DNA of 64,000 bases from JAXMAO01 sp046350375 (lineage in GTDB: Bacteria; Planctomycetota; Phycisphaerae; UBA1845; UTPLA1), in contig JAXMAO010000007.1 in NCBI GenBank assembly GCA_046350375.1, positions 155,861 to 219,860 on the forward strand, written 5' to 3'. Below are positions 26,221 through 34,731 of the stretch, piece after piece. Position numbers and translations under genes: made by a program. The notes below the pieces were generated by a model. It ran no database searches. It worked only from the letters and a program-made list of their open reading frames with translations, and was not told the DNA's origin. Within the stretch, counting starts at the first letter, position 1. Every line of letters begins with the position of its first letter.

Positions 26221-27150
26221 ATGTCAGTGGCGCGATTCGCACGTTTCGGGTCTGCCGCGGTTCTGGTCGGTGCGCTGGCGACGGTGGTGCTGGCCGATCC
26301 GCCTGTGTCCCGAACGCCGCACGAGCCGCTCAGCCTGTCGCAGGCCCCCGAGCCGGCGCCCGCTGACAAGTCTGCCCCGGCACACAACGGCGAAATGACC
26401 GCCAACGCGCCCGAGTCCGAATCGCATTCCGGCTATCGCGAGGTGAGCGACTTTTTCAACATTCGCGAAGCCAATCCGCAGGTAGACAAGGGCGAGTTCG
26501 AGTTTGAACTTGAGGGACGCTGGTTCACGCGCTCGTTGCATGAGCGCGACGAACTTGGACTCGCCCAGACTTTGAAGTATGGCTTCACCGACGACTTCTT
26601 CGTCGAGCTCGAGGTGGTCGAGCCGCGCCTCGGCGACGGCGGCAACCAGGGCACTGGCGACATCAACCTCGTCTTCTTCAACCGCTTCCTGCGCGAAGAC
26701 GGCACCTGGCCGGCCATCGGCGGCCAAGTCGAGCTGCGCCTGCCCAGCGGCGACGGCTCGAGCGGCGTCGACGCGACTTTCTCGGCCATCGTCACCAAGT
26801 CGATCACCGACCGCCTGCGGGCGAACGTCGAAGGCCAGGTCGAAACCGCCAACGGCGCCCCCGGCGCCGAGGAAGAGGACGAGCGCCGCCACTTCCAGTG
26901 GGCCATCGGCGCCGGCATCGACTACCTGTTCGACGACCAGACGCTCGGCCTGCTGAACTACATCAACCGCGCCAGCGAGGAGGAGGGGCAGCACAACAAC
27001 AACATCCTCGAGCTGGGCGTCGTCCGCGAGATCTATCACGTCGGAAACGTCCACCAGCACCTCAAGTTCGCCGTCGACGTCGGGCTCGACGGTCAGCCCG
27101 AAACCCCCAACCTCGGCGCCAAGTTCCAGTATTCCATTGACTGGAAGTAG
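26221..27150 (+). CDS. Putative outer-membrane beta-barrel protein heading the efflux operon
   Basis: This 309-residue protein has a Sec signal peptide (SAAVLVGALATVVLA, then DPPVS). A Pro/Ala/Glu-rich linker of about 45 residues is followed by alternating polar/hydrophobic strands such as GEFEFELEGRWFTRSL, TLKYGFTDDFFVELEVVEPR and VGLDGQPETPNLGAKFQYSI, typical of a beta-barrel. GGAGG lies 6 nt before the ATG. It resembles barrel proteins found beside CzcCBA-type systems and in the broad meta-pathway outer-membrane superfamily. It is the first gene of the RND operon and overlaps the next gene by 14 nt. The metal-related role is inferred from position only. Confidence 0.78.
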   Translation: MSVARFARFGSAAVLVGALATVVLADPPVSRTPHEPLSLSQAPEPAPADKSAPAHNGEMTANAPESESHSGYREVSDFFNIREANPQVDKGEFEFELEGRWFTRSLHERDELGLAQTLKYGFTDDFFVELEVVEPRLGDGGNQGTGDINLVFFNRFLREDGTWPAIGGQVELRLPSGDGSSGVDATFSAIVTKSITDRLRANVEGQVETANGAPGAEEEDERRHFQWAIGAGIDYLFDDQTLGLLNYINRASEEEGQHNNNILELGVVREIYHVGNVHQHLKFAVDVGLDGQPETPNLGAKFQYSIDWK

Positions 27151-28711
27151 CCCGCCGATCGCCGTCTTTTCCCGCGCGCCCCGGGCGGCGCGTCGTCGCA
27201 CCCATCGCGCATGCCGAATCGCCGCCACGCTCGCCGGGCTGCCGGCCATCGCGGCCGCGTGCGCAGCGGTCCGCCCCGAGGCCGACTTTCGCCGCACGGC
27301 CGCCCAGGTCGCACAGCGAACCGGCGCCGCCGACGTTTACGACCCCGCGGCCGAGGCGCGCGTCGCGACGCGCGTCGGCGAACTGCTGGCCGACGGCCTG
27401 ACGCCCGACGAGGCCGTCAGCGTCGCGCTGCTCAACAACCCCGAGTTCCAGTCGCTCTTCATGCAGATCGGCGCCTCGCGGGCCGACGTCGTCCAGTCGC
27501 GCCTGCTGACCAACCCGGGCCTGAGCCTCTCGGTGCGCTTCCCGGAGGGCGGCGGGCGGCGCAACCTGACGCTCGGCTTCGCCCAGGAACTGGTCGACCT
27601 GTGGCAGATTCCGATCCGCTCGCAAATCGCCACCGCCGCGCTCGAGCAGCTCGTGCTCGACGTCGTGCAGCGCGGAGTCGCCCTCACGGGCCAGACGCGC
27701 AGCGAGTGTTTCCGGCTGATGGCGGCCGAACGCGGCGCCCACATCGCCGCCGAAAACGTGCAGCTCATCGAGCAGTCGCTGGCGCTCACCGAGAAGCGCG
27801 TCCAGGCCGGCGAGACCAGCCGGCTCGACGCCAACCTGGTGCAGGCCGGGCTGCTGGCGGCCAAGCTCGAGCAGCAGGCGGCGGCGCGCGACGTGCAGGT
27901 GGCGCGGGCCGCGCTCGGGCGACTGCTGGGGCTCAGCCGCCGCGATCAACCGTGGACGCTGGTTGGCGAGCTGCCGGCGAGTTCCGTCCTGCCGGCCGAC
28001 GATCGCGAGCTGCTCGCATGCGGACTGGCCGATCGCACCGACGCCCGCGCCAAGGCGCAGCAGCTTTCCGCCGCGACCGACGAATTGAAACGCCAGTGGC
28101 TGAACATCTTTCCGAGCGTGCAACTGGGCGTGGAGGACGAGGCGCTCGAGTCTCGCGGCCTGCCCGGCCGGCAGATTCTCGCCGACACGGCCCGCGCCTC
28201 GGTCGCCGCCGGACAGCTCGCGGCGCCGTCAATTCAGACGCGCAGGCAGCGCGCCGCCGAGCGGAGGCAGATCATCGACAACTTGCTCGGCCCGACGCTG
28301 GCCATCACCCTGCCGATCTGGGACCAGAACCAGGCCCAAATCGCCAAGGCCCGCTTCACCGTCGAACAGCGCCGCCGCGAGTACGAATCGCTGCTCGACG
28401 CCATCGCCGATGAAATCCAGGAGTCGGCCGCCGTCGCGCGGGTCGCCGCGACCCAGGCAGACTACTACCGTCAGCAGGTGCTGCCGCGGGCCGAGGAGAA
28501 TCTCCGCGCGGCGCGCCAGGCCTACGACGCCGGCGAACAGAGCGTCGTCGTGCTGATCGAGGCCCAGGAGTTTCTCGTCGCCCAGCGGCGCGGACATCTC
28601 GGCGCCCTGCGCGACCAGGCTGTGGCCCGCGCGGCGCTCGAGCAGGCGCTGGGTGGTCGATTGCCGGCCAGCCCGGCAACCCAGCCGGTGGAAGTCGAGC
28701 GGGTCAACTGA
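27137..28711 (+). CDS. Outer-membrane efflux protein (CzcC/CusC, TolC superfamily)
   Basis: This is the outer-membrane channel component of the heavy-metal RND system, 524 residues long. A basic N-terminus and hydrophobic stretch (IAATLAGLPAIAAACAA) look like a lipoprotein-type or Sec signal, though the lipobox is imperfect. Two outer-membrane-efflux repeats are visible: the first starts near LTPDEAVSVALLNNPEFQSL and the second has long helices (EENLRAARQAYDAGEQSVVV), with the conserved Leu/Ala coiled-coil pattern throughout. The ATG lies inside the last codons of the barrel gene (14-nt overlap). It precedes the 41-residue micro-ORF by 13 nt. The triad of outer-membrane protein, adaptor and pump is complete downstream. 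Confidence 0.92.
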   Translation: MTGSSPPIAVFSRAPRAARRRTHRACRIAATLAGLPAIAAACAAVRPEADFRRTAAQVAQRTGAADVYDPAAEARVATRVGELLADGLTPDEAVSVALLNNPEFQSLFMQIGASRADVVQSRLLTNPGLSLSVRFPEGGGRRNLTLGFAQELVDLWQIPIRSQIATAALEQLVLDVVQRGVALTGQTRSECFRLMAAERGAHIAAENVQLIEQSLALTEKRVQAGETSRLDANLVQAGLLAAKLEQQAAARDVQVARAALGRLLGLSRRDQPWTLVGELPASSVLPADDRELLACGLADRTDARAKAQQLSAATDELKRQWLNIFPSVQLGVEDEALESRGLPGRQILADTARASVAAGQLAAPSIQTRRQRAAERRQIIDNLLGPTLAITLPIWDQNQAQIAKARFTVEQRRREYESLLDAIADEIQESAAVARVAATQADYYRQQVLPRAEENLRAARQAYDAGEQSVVVLIEAQEFLVAQRRGHLGALRDQAVARAALEQALGGRLPASPATQPVEVERVN

Positions 28712-28724
28712 CAGGAGGTGTGCC

Positions 28725-28850
28725 ATGGGTTCCGGATCGATGATCGACGTCTTCTCGCTGATCTCGGACGTCTTCTTCCAGTTTCTCGGAATGATGATCG
28801 ATTTCGCCTTGAGTTTCCTCCGCCAGGGACTCGCGGCCGTGCTGCTCTGA
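28725..28850 (+). CDS. 41-residue membrane micro-ORF inside the RND efflux operon
   Basis: AGGAGG lies about 7 nt before the ATG, and the frame sits 13 nt after the outer-membrane protein gene and 99 nt before the adaptor gene. The peptide begins MGSGSMIDVFSLISDVFFQF, has a continuous hydrophobic segment (FLGMMIDFALSFLRQGLAAV) and ends in LL. One transmembrane helix is likely. Small single-helix proteins such as AcrZ bind and modulate RND pumps in enterobacteria, so a similar accessory role is an inference from size and position. It shows the same style (micro-ORF with excellent ribosome site) as the two genes at 23208 and 23500, though without clear sequence identity. Confidence 0.65.
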   Translation: MGSGSMIDVFSLISDVFFQFLGMMIDFALSFLRQGLAAVLL

Positions 28851-28949
28851 TCGCCGGCAAACGCGACGCAGTCCGTCGCAGCCGCAAACCGGCGCGGGGA
28901 TGCATCGACGAACCGTCCGCCTGCGCGCAGTGATTGAGAGAGTCGAGCC

Positions 28950-30224
28950 ATGCTCAGGGTGTCGTTCTGGCTGCTGCTCGCAATGGCCCTCTTCGGGGCG
29001 GGACTGCTGGCCGGCCGTGCGCTCTATCTCACGGGTGAACACGACGAAGACGAGGAGCCCGGAAAGGGCAAGCACGCGGCCAGCGCGCCCGCGTCACAAC
29101 CCGAGGCCGAATCGTCCGCGGAGGCCAAGATCAGCCTCGACGCAGAGGCCATCGAGCGCATCGGCCTGAAGACGCAAGCGCTGGCCGCCGCAACGCTGCC
29201 GCCGCAGGCGCTCGCCTATGGCCAGCTCGAGGCCGACCCGGCGCTCACCTTCACACTGCGCGCCCCGCTGCCCGGCACGCTGCTGGCCGCGCCCGACCAC
29301 ACCTGGCCGGCGCTCGGCGATCGGCTGCCCGACGGGCTGCACGTCGCCGACCTGGCCGCGCGGCTGTCGTCGGTCGAGCGGGCCGACCTGGCGGCGCGGC
29401 TGTCGACCGCGCGGGCCGAGGTCGCGGAGGATCGCGCCGCCCTCGACGCCGCCCGCGCGTCATACGAAAGCAAGCGCCGGCTGAACGAGCAGGGCCGAAT
29501 CGTCTCAGACCGCGCCACGGAAGAAGCGCTTGCCAAAATGCGCTCGAACGAGGCGCGGCTGCATGCTGCGCAGGAGACCGTTTCGCTCATCGAGTCGGCC
29601 CTCAGCGCCACGGCCGGACCGGCTGGTCCGGCGCCGCTGGTCGTGCCGCGCGGCGGCGAGGTGATCGAGGTGGCCGCGCAGCCCGGCGAGTCGGTTGACG
29701 CCGGACAGACGCTGCTGCGGGTCGCCCGGTTCGATCGATTGATGGCGCGCGTCAGCGTGCCGGCCGGCGAGGGCGTGACGGCCATGCCCGCGGCCGCCAC
29801 GGTCGTCGTGCTCGCAGAGCCGCAGACGACCTGCGTAGCGCGGCCGGTGGCAGTCGCGGCGGCGACGAACTCGGCCGCGTCGGGGCGCGGTTTCATCCTG
29901 GCGATGGATCACCCGGCGGCCGAGCTGCGACCCGGCCTGGCGGTGCAGGCGTTCCTCGATCTGCCGGGCCCGGCCAGCGACGGTGTCATCCTGCCGGCCA
30001 GCGCCATCGTTCGCCATGCCGGCGGCACGTCGGTCTATGTCGAGCTTGAAAAGGGCGAGTTTGCGCGGCGCGCCGTGTCGCTCGATCGGGCCGCGCCCGG
30101 CGGCTGGCTGTCGACCCGCGGCGCGCAGGCCGGAGATCGCGTCGTCACCACCGGCGCAGCGCTGCTGCTGGGACAGGAGCTGAAAGGCCAATTCCAGTCC
30201 GGCGCCGGCGAGGAGGAGGAATAA
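28950..30224 (+). CDS. RND efflux periplasmic adaptor (membrane fusion protein, CzcB/CusB-like)
   Basis: This 424-residue adaptor bridges the inner-membrane pump and the outer-membrane channel. An N-terminal membrane anchor (SFWLLLAMALFGAGLLAGRA) is followed by an acidic, His-containing stretch (TGEHDEDEEPGKGKH) that may bind metal. Further on are a lipoyl-like half (LRAPLPGTLLA), a helical hairpin (RADLAARLSTARAEVAEDRA), the second lipoyl half (VVPRGGEVIEVAAQPGESVD) and the beta-barrel and proximal domain near ILPASAIVRHAGGTSVYVEL. It is followed by the pump gene after 55 nt. Confidence 0.92.
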   Translation: MLRVSFWLLLAMALFGAGLLAGRALYLTGEHDEDEEPGKGKHAASAPASQPEAESSAEAKISLDAEAIERIGLKTQALAAATLPPQALAYGQLEADPALTFTLRAPLPGTLLAAPDHTWPALGDRLPDGLHVADLAARLSSVERADLAARLSTARAEVAEDRAALDAARASYESKRRLNEQGRIVSDRATEEALAKMRSNEARLHAAQETVSLIESALSATAGPAGPAPLVVPRGGEVIEVAAQPGESVDAGQTLLRVARFDRLMARVSVPAGEGVTAMPAAATVVVLAEPQTTCVARPVAVAAATNSAASGRGFILAMDHPAAELRPGLAVQAFLDLPGPASDGVILPASAIVRHAGGTSVYVELEKGEFARRAVSLDRAAPGGWLSTRGAQAGDRVVTTGAALLLGQELKGQFQSGAGEEEE

Positions 30225-30279
30225 CGCCGGCCCGCCGCGCGACGCCCGTCGCGCCGGCGCGGACCGACCCATCGTCACC

Positions 30280-33200
30280 ATGCTGCAACACCTGGTCGGC
30301 ATGTCGATCCGCGCCCGCCGCATCGTGCTGGCGCTGGCGCTGGCGCTGGTCGCCTATGGCGTCCACGTCGCCGCGCACGCCAAGCTCGACGTCTTCCCCG
30401 ACTTCGTTCAGCCGCAGGTGGTCGTGCAGACCGAGGCGCCCGGCCTGTCGCCCGAGCAGGTCGAGCTGCTCGTCACGCGCCCCGTCGAAGGCGTCGTCAG
30501 CGGCGTTTCCGGGCTCGAGTCCGTCCGCTCGCAGTCCATCCAGGGCCTCTCCATCGTCACCGTCATCTTCCGCGAAGAGACCGACCCGATCGTCGCCCGG
30601 CAGATGCTCGCCGAGCAGCTCGCTTCCGTCGCCACCGACCTGCCCGGCGGCGTCAAGCCGCCACGCCTCACGCCGCTCACCTCGGCCACGATGGACCTGC
30701 TCAAGATCGGGCTGGTCTCGGGGTCGCGCACGCCGATGGAGCTGCGCGACTTCGCCGACTGGACGCTGCGGCCGCGGCTTCAGGCCGTGCCCGGCGTCGC
30801 CTCGGTTGGCATCATGGGCGGCGAGGTGCGCGAGCTTCAGGTGCAGGTCGATCCGCAGCGCCTGGCGGCGCTCTCGCTCGGCATCGACGACGTGATCGCC
30901 GCGGCGCGGCTCGCCACCGGCGTTCGCGGCGCCGGCTTCGTCGAGACCGCCAACCAGCGCGTCATTCTCCAGACCGACGGCCAGGCCGCCACGCCCGAAC
31001 GGCTCGGCCAGGCCATCGTCAGCCGGCGCGGCGGCGCGGTCGTGCGCTTGTGCGACGTCGCCACCGTCACCAGCGGCTACGAGCCGAAGTTCGGCGACGC
31101 CAGCATCCAGGGTCGGCCGGGCGTGCTGGTCAAGCTGCTCGGACAGTTCGGCGCCAACACGCTCGAGGTGACCCGCGCCGCCGAGGCCGCGCTCGACGCC
31201 ATGCAACCGCTTTTCGCGGCCAACGACATCCAGGTCTATCCGCGCCTGCACCGCCCCGCCACGTTCATCGAGACCGCGCTGCACCACGTGACGCTGGCGC
31301 TGCTCGTCGGCGGCGTGCTGGTGGCGGGCGTGTTGTTCGTCTTCCTGTTCAACGTCCGCACGGCGCTCATCTCGCTGACCGCGATTCCGCTCTCGCTGCT
31401 GGCCGCCGTCATCGTGCTTCAGTGGCTCGGCCTGACGCTCAACACCATCACCCTCGGCGGGCTGGCGATCGCCATCGGCGAGGTGGTCGACGACGCCATC
31501 ATCGACGTCGAGAACATCTTCCGCCGCCTGAAGGAGAACCGACTGCTCCCCGCGCCGCGCCCGGCGTTCGAGGTCGTCCTGTCGGCCTCGCTCGAGGTCC
31601 GCAGCGCCGTGGTCTATGCCACCTTCGTCGTCGTGCTCGTCTTTCTGCCGGTGGTCACCATGTCCGGCCTCCAGGGACGCATGTTCGCGCCGCTGGGCTT
31701 CGCCTACATCCTCGCCATTCTCGCGTCCCTGCTGGTCGCACTGATCGTCACCCCCGCGCTGGCGATCGTGCTGCTGCCGAGCGCCGCCGGCCGAGCCCAC
31801 GCGCCGGTCTTCCTGGAGCGCATCAGGCGCCTCTATGCCGGGCTGCTGTCGCGCTTCGTCGGCCACGCCGGGCGCGTCGTGGCGCTGTGCGCCGCGCTGA
31901 CGCTGCTGGCGGGCGCCGGGCTGGCGAACTTCGGGGCCGAATTTCTGCCCGAGTTCCGCGAAGGCCACTTCGTGGTGCAGATCAACCTCGCCCCGGGCAC
32001 CTCGCTGACCGAGATGACGCGCGTCTCGCAGCGCCTCTCGCGCGACCTGCTCGAACAGGTGCGGGTGAACGGCCAGCCGGTCATCGCCACGGTCGAGGTG
32101 CAGGCCGGTCGGGCCGAGCTCGGCGAAGACCCGTGGGGCCCCCACCGCGGCGAGATTCACGTCGAGTTGCGACCCGACACGCCCGGCCCGGCCCAGGCCA
32201 GCGCCCAGGAGCAGATCCAGCACCTGTGCAGCGCCTATCCGGCCGTCATCGCCGAGACCATGACCTTCCTCGGCGACCGCATCAGCGAAACGCTCACCGG
32301 CGAGACTGCCCCCGTGGTGGTCAGCCTCTACGGCGACGACCTCGACGTCCTCGACGAGCAGGCCCAGCACGTCGCCGCCGCGGTGTCCGCCGTGCCCGGG
32401 GCGATCGCCGTCCGCGTCGCCGCGCCGCCCGGCGCGCCGACCGTCTCCATCCGGCTCGAGGACGAAAGGCTCAAGGCCTTCGGGTTTCAGCCGGTCGCGG
32501 CGCTCGAGGCGATTCAGACCGCCTACCAGGGGGTGCGCGTCGCGCAGGTGAACGACGACATCCGCGTGCACAACGTGGTCGTCATCCTGCCGCCGAGCCT
32601 GCGGCAGGCGCCCGAGGCGATCGGCGACCTGCTGCTGCGGAATGACGCCGGTCAGTGCGTCCGCCTGCGCGAGCTGGCCGACGTGACGCCCGCGACCGGC
32701 CGCTCGATGATCGCGCACGACGGCGGCCGGCGGCGGCAGTCGGTCACCTGCTCGGCGCGCGGGCGCGACCTGGCCGGGTTCGTCGCCGACGCCAAGGCAC
32801 GCGTCGCCCGGCTGACGCTGCCGCACGGCACCTACGTCGAGTTCGGCGGCGCGGCCGAGGCGCGCGACCAGGCGGTGGAGCAGCTGCGCCTGCACGCGCT
32901 GCTGGCGGGCGGCGGCGTGCTGCTGCTGCTGGCGAGCGTCTTTCACAACCTGCGAAACCTGGCCATTGTGCTGGCGAACCTGCCGTTTGCATTTGTCGGC
33001 GGCGTGGCCGCGGTCGCCGTCAGCGGCGGCACCTTGTCGATCGGCTCGATCGTCGGCTTCGTCACGCTCTTCGGCATCACGATGCGCAATTCGGTCATGA
33101 TGATGTCGCACTTCGAGCACCTCGTCCGACACGAAGGCTGCCCGTGGAACCTCGACACCGTCCTGCGCGGCGCGGCCGAGCGCCTGGTGCCGATCCTCAT

Positions 33201-33378
33201 GACCGCCACCGTCACCGGCCTCGGCCTGCTGCCGATCGCTTTGGGCGCCGGCGAGGTCGGCCGCGAGATCGAGGGGCCGATGGCGATCGTCATCCTCGGC
33301 GGGCTGGCCACGTCCACACTGCTGAACCTGCTGGTGCTGCCGCTCCTGGCGCTGCGCTTCGCGCGGATACAGCCCTGA
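30280..33378 (+). CDS. Heavy-metal RND efflux pump (CzcA/CusA family)
   Basis: This 1032-residue inner-membrane pump exports metal ions using the proton gradient. HME-family landmarks include KLDVFPDFVQPQVVVQTEAP near the N-terminus and the TM4 proton-relay motif AIGEVVDDAIIDVENIFRRL. Two large periplasmic loops and twelve hydrophobic segments fit the RND plan. The C-terminal half has ITMRNSVMMMSHFEHLVRHE, the HME counterpart of the second helical repeat. The metal cannot be fixed by eye; the CusS/CusR-like regulators suggest copper or silver, while the overall set also fits zinc, cobalt or cadmium. The gene is complete. Confidence 0.96.
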   Translation: MLQHLVGMSIRARRIVLALALALVAYGVHVAAHAKLDVFPDFVQPQVVVQTEAPGLSPEQVELLVTRPVEGVVSGVSGLESVRSQSIQGLSIVTVIFREETDPIVARQMLAEQLASVATDLPGGVKPPRLTPLTSATMDLLKIGLVSGSRTPMELRDFADWTLRPRLQAVPGVASVGIMGGEVRELQVQVDPQRLAALSLGIDDVIAAARLATGVRGAGFVETANQRVILQTDGQAATPERLGQAIVSRRGGAVVRLCDVATVTSGYEPKFGDASIQGRPGVLVKLLGQFGANTLEVTRAAEAALDAMQPLFAANDIQVYPRLHRPATFIETALHHVTLALLVGGVLVAGVLFVFLFNVRTALISLTAIPLSLLAAVIVLQWLGLTLNTITLGGLAIAIGEVVDDAIIDVENIFRRLKENRLLPAPRPAFEVVLSASLEVRSAVVYATFVVVLVFLPVVTMSGLQGRMFAPLGFAYILAILASLLVALIVTPALAIVLLPSAAGRAHAPVFLERIRRLYAGLLSRFVGHAGRVVALCAALTLLAGAGLANFGAEFLPEFREGHFVVQINLAPGTSLTEMTRVSQRLSRDLLEQVRVNGQPVIATVEVQAGRAELGEDPWGPHRGEIHVELRPDTPGPAQASAQEQIQHLCSAYPAVIAETMTFLGDRISETLTGETAPVVVSLYGDDLDVLDEQAQHVAAAVSAVPGAIAVRVAAPPGAPTVSIRLEDERLKAFGFQPVAALEAIQTAYQGVRVAQVNDDIRVHNVVVILPPSLRQAPEAIGDLLLRNDAGQCVRLRELADVTPATGRSMIAHDGGRRRQSVTCSARGRDLAGFVADAKARVARLTLPHGTYVEFGGAAEARDQAVEQLRLHALLAGGGVLLLLASVFHNLRNLAIVLANLPFAFVGGVAAVAVSGGTLSIGSIVGFVTLFGITMRNSVMMMSHFEHLVRHEGCPWNLDTVLRGAAERLVPILMTATVTGLGLLPIALGAGEVGREIEGPMAIVILGGLATSTLLNLLVLPLLALRFARIQP

Positions 33379-33446
33379 TGCCACCACGCGTATGATGCCC
33401 GCGGGGCCGCATGCGCGCGGCCGGCAGACCCCGGGCTGACCCGCCG

Positions 33447-34596
33447 ATGAGCCGACTCGAACTCCGCGACCTGTGCCTGGCCTATCCGCGCGGCGCGGCG
33501 GTGTTGTCCGACGTGTCGCTGACCGTCGAGCCGGGCGAGCTGCTGGTGGTGGTCGGCCCGACCGGCGCGGGCAAGAGTACGCTGCTGCGGATCGTCGCCG
33601 GGCTGGAGCGCCCCGCGTCCGGCGAGGTGCGGATCGACGGCCGCGTCGTCACGCACGACCCGCCCGCGCGGCGCGACATCGCGATGGTCTTCCAGGACAG
33701 CGCGCTCTATCCGCATCTGAACGTGTTCGACAACCTTGCCTTCTCGCTCCGCGCCCGCCGCCGCGCGCTGCAACTCGACGCCGCCGCCATCTCCGAACGG
33801 GTCCGCTCGACCGCCGACACGCTCGGCATCGGCCCGCTGCTGGCCCGCCGGCCGTGGCAGCTCTCGGGCGGCGAGCGGCAGCGCGTCGCGCTGGGTCGGG
33901 CGTGGGTCCGCCGGCCGCGGGTGGCGCTGCTCGACGAGCCGCTCGCCCAGCTCGACGCCCCGACGCGGGCCGAGCTGCGCACCGAGCTGCGCCCGCGCTG
34001 CCCAGTCGCAGGTCACCACGCTGCTGGTCACCCACGATCAGGACGAGGCGCTGCGACTGGCCGATCGCGTCGCCGTGCTCGCCGGCGGCCGACTCCGGCA
34101 GGTCGCGGCGCCGCTGGAGCTGCTGCAGCGCCCGGCCGACCGGTTCGTGGCCGGCTTCATCGGCTCGCCGCCGATGAGCTTCCTGCCGGGCCAATTCTTC
34201 GGGGAAGGCAATGCGCTGGTGTTCAACACCGGCTACTTCATGCTGCCCGCCACGCCGGCTGACCTGGCACGTTTCGGACTCGACCTGGGCACGCCCGTCG
34301 CGCTCGGAATCCCCCCCGACGCCCTGTCGTTCACCCACGCCGGCGCACTCGGCGCGCTGCGCGCGACGGTGGTCGATGTTGCGGCCCTCGGCTCGCACAG
34401 CGAGGTCCGCCTCGAGCTGTGCGGCGGCTTTGTCCTGACGGCGCGGGTCGCGGGCCCGGTGGCGCTGCGCCCGGGCGAGGCGTGTGGCGTCGAAATCGAC
34501 CTGGCGCGCTGCCACTGTTTCGATCCGGGGCCGTTCGGACAGAACCTCATGCCAACCACCTCCTCGCCCGCGCCGGGCGCGGATCGGCACGCCTGA
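33447..34596 (+). pseudogene. ABC transporter ATP-binding protein, frameshifted (MalK/FbpC type)
   Basis: The ATG at 33447 opens an ABC ATPase with Walker A GPTGAGKS (37-44), a Q-loop VFQDSALYP, the signature LSGGERQRVALG and Walker B VALLDEPLAQLD. Around 33990-34000 the reading frame shifts by one base: past ELRTELR the first frame loses homology, while the next frame picks up at SQVTTLLVTHDQDEALRLAD and runs through a TOBE-like regulatory domain to 34596. The break lies in a GC-dinucleotide run (GCCCGCGCTG). A loss of two bases or gain of one would explain it, as would a sequencing or assembly error. Joined, it is about 382 residues, the normal length for importer ATPases of the sugar/iron type. 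No permease is adjacent. Confidence 0.85.
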
Positions 34597-34731
34597 CGGC
34601 CGCGACCGGCCGGCCGATCGCCCCCGGGCCGCCGGCTTGTTCGGCACGTCGCGCGACCCTAAGATTTTCGTTTTGCGCCTTCGGCCCGAGGCCGGGCGCC
34701 AGCGCGTTTCACCACCCATCCGGGAGGCATC

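Noticed and set aside
30145..33387. 1080-codon open frame on the minus strand
   Set aside because: It lies opposite the RND pump gene, which has intact family motifs; the translation is His/Arg/Asp-rich and has no signal or domain.
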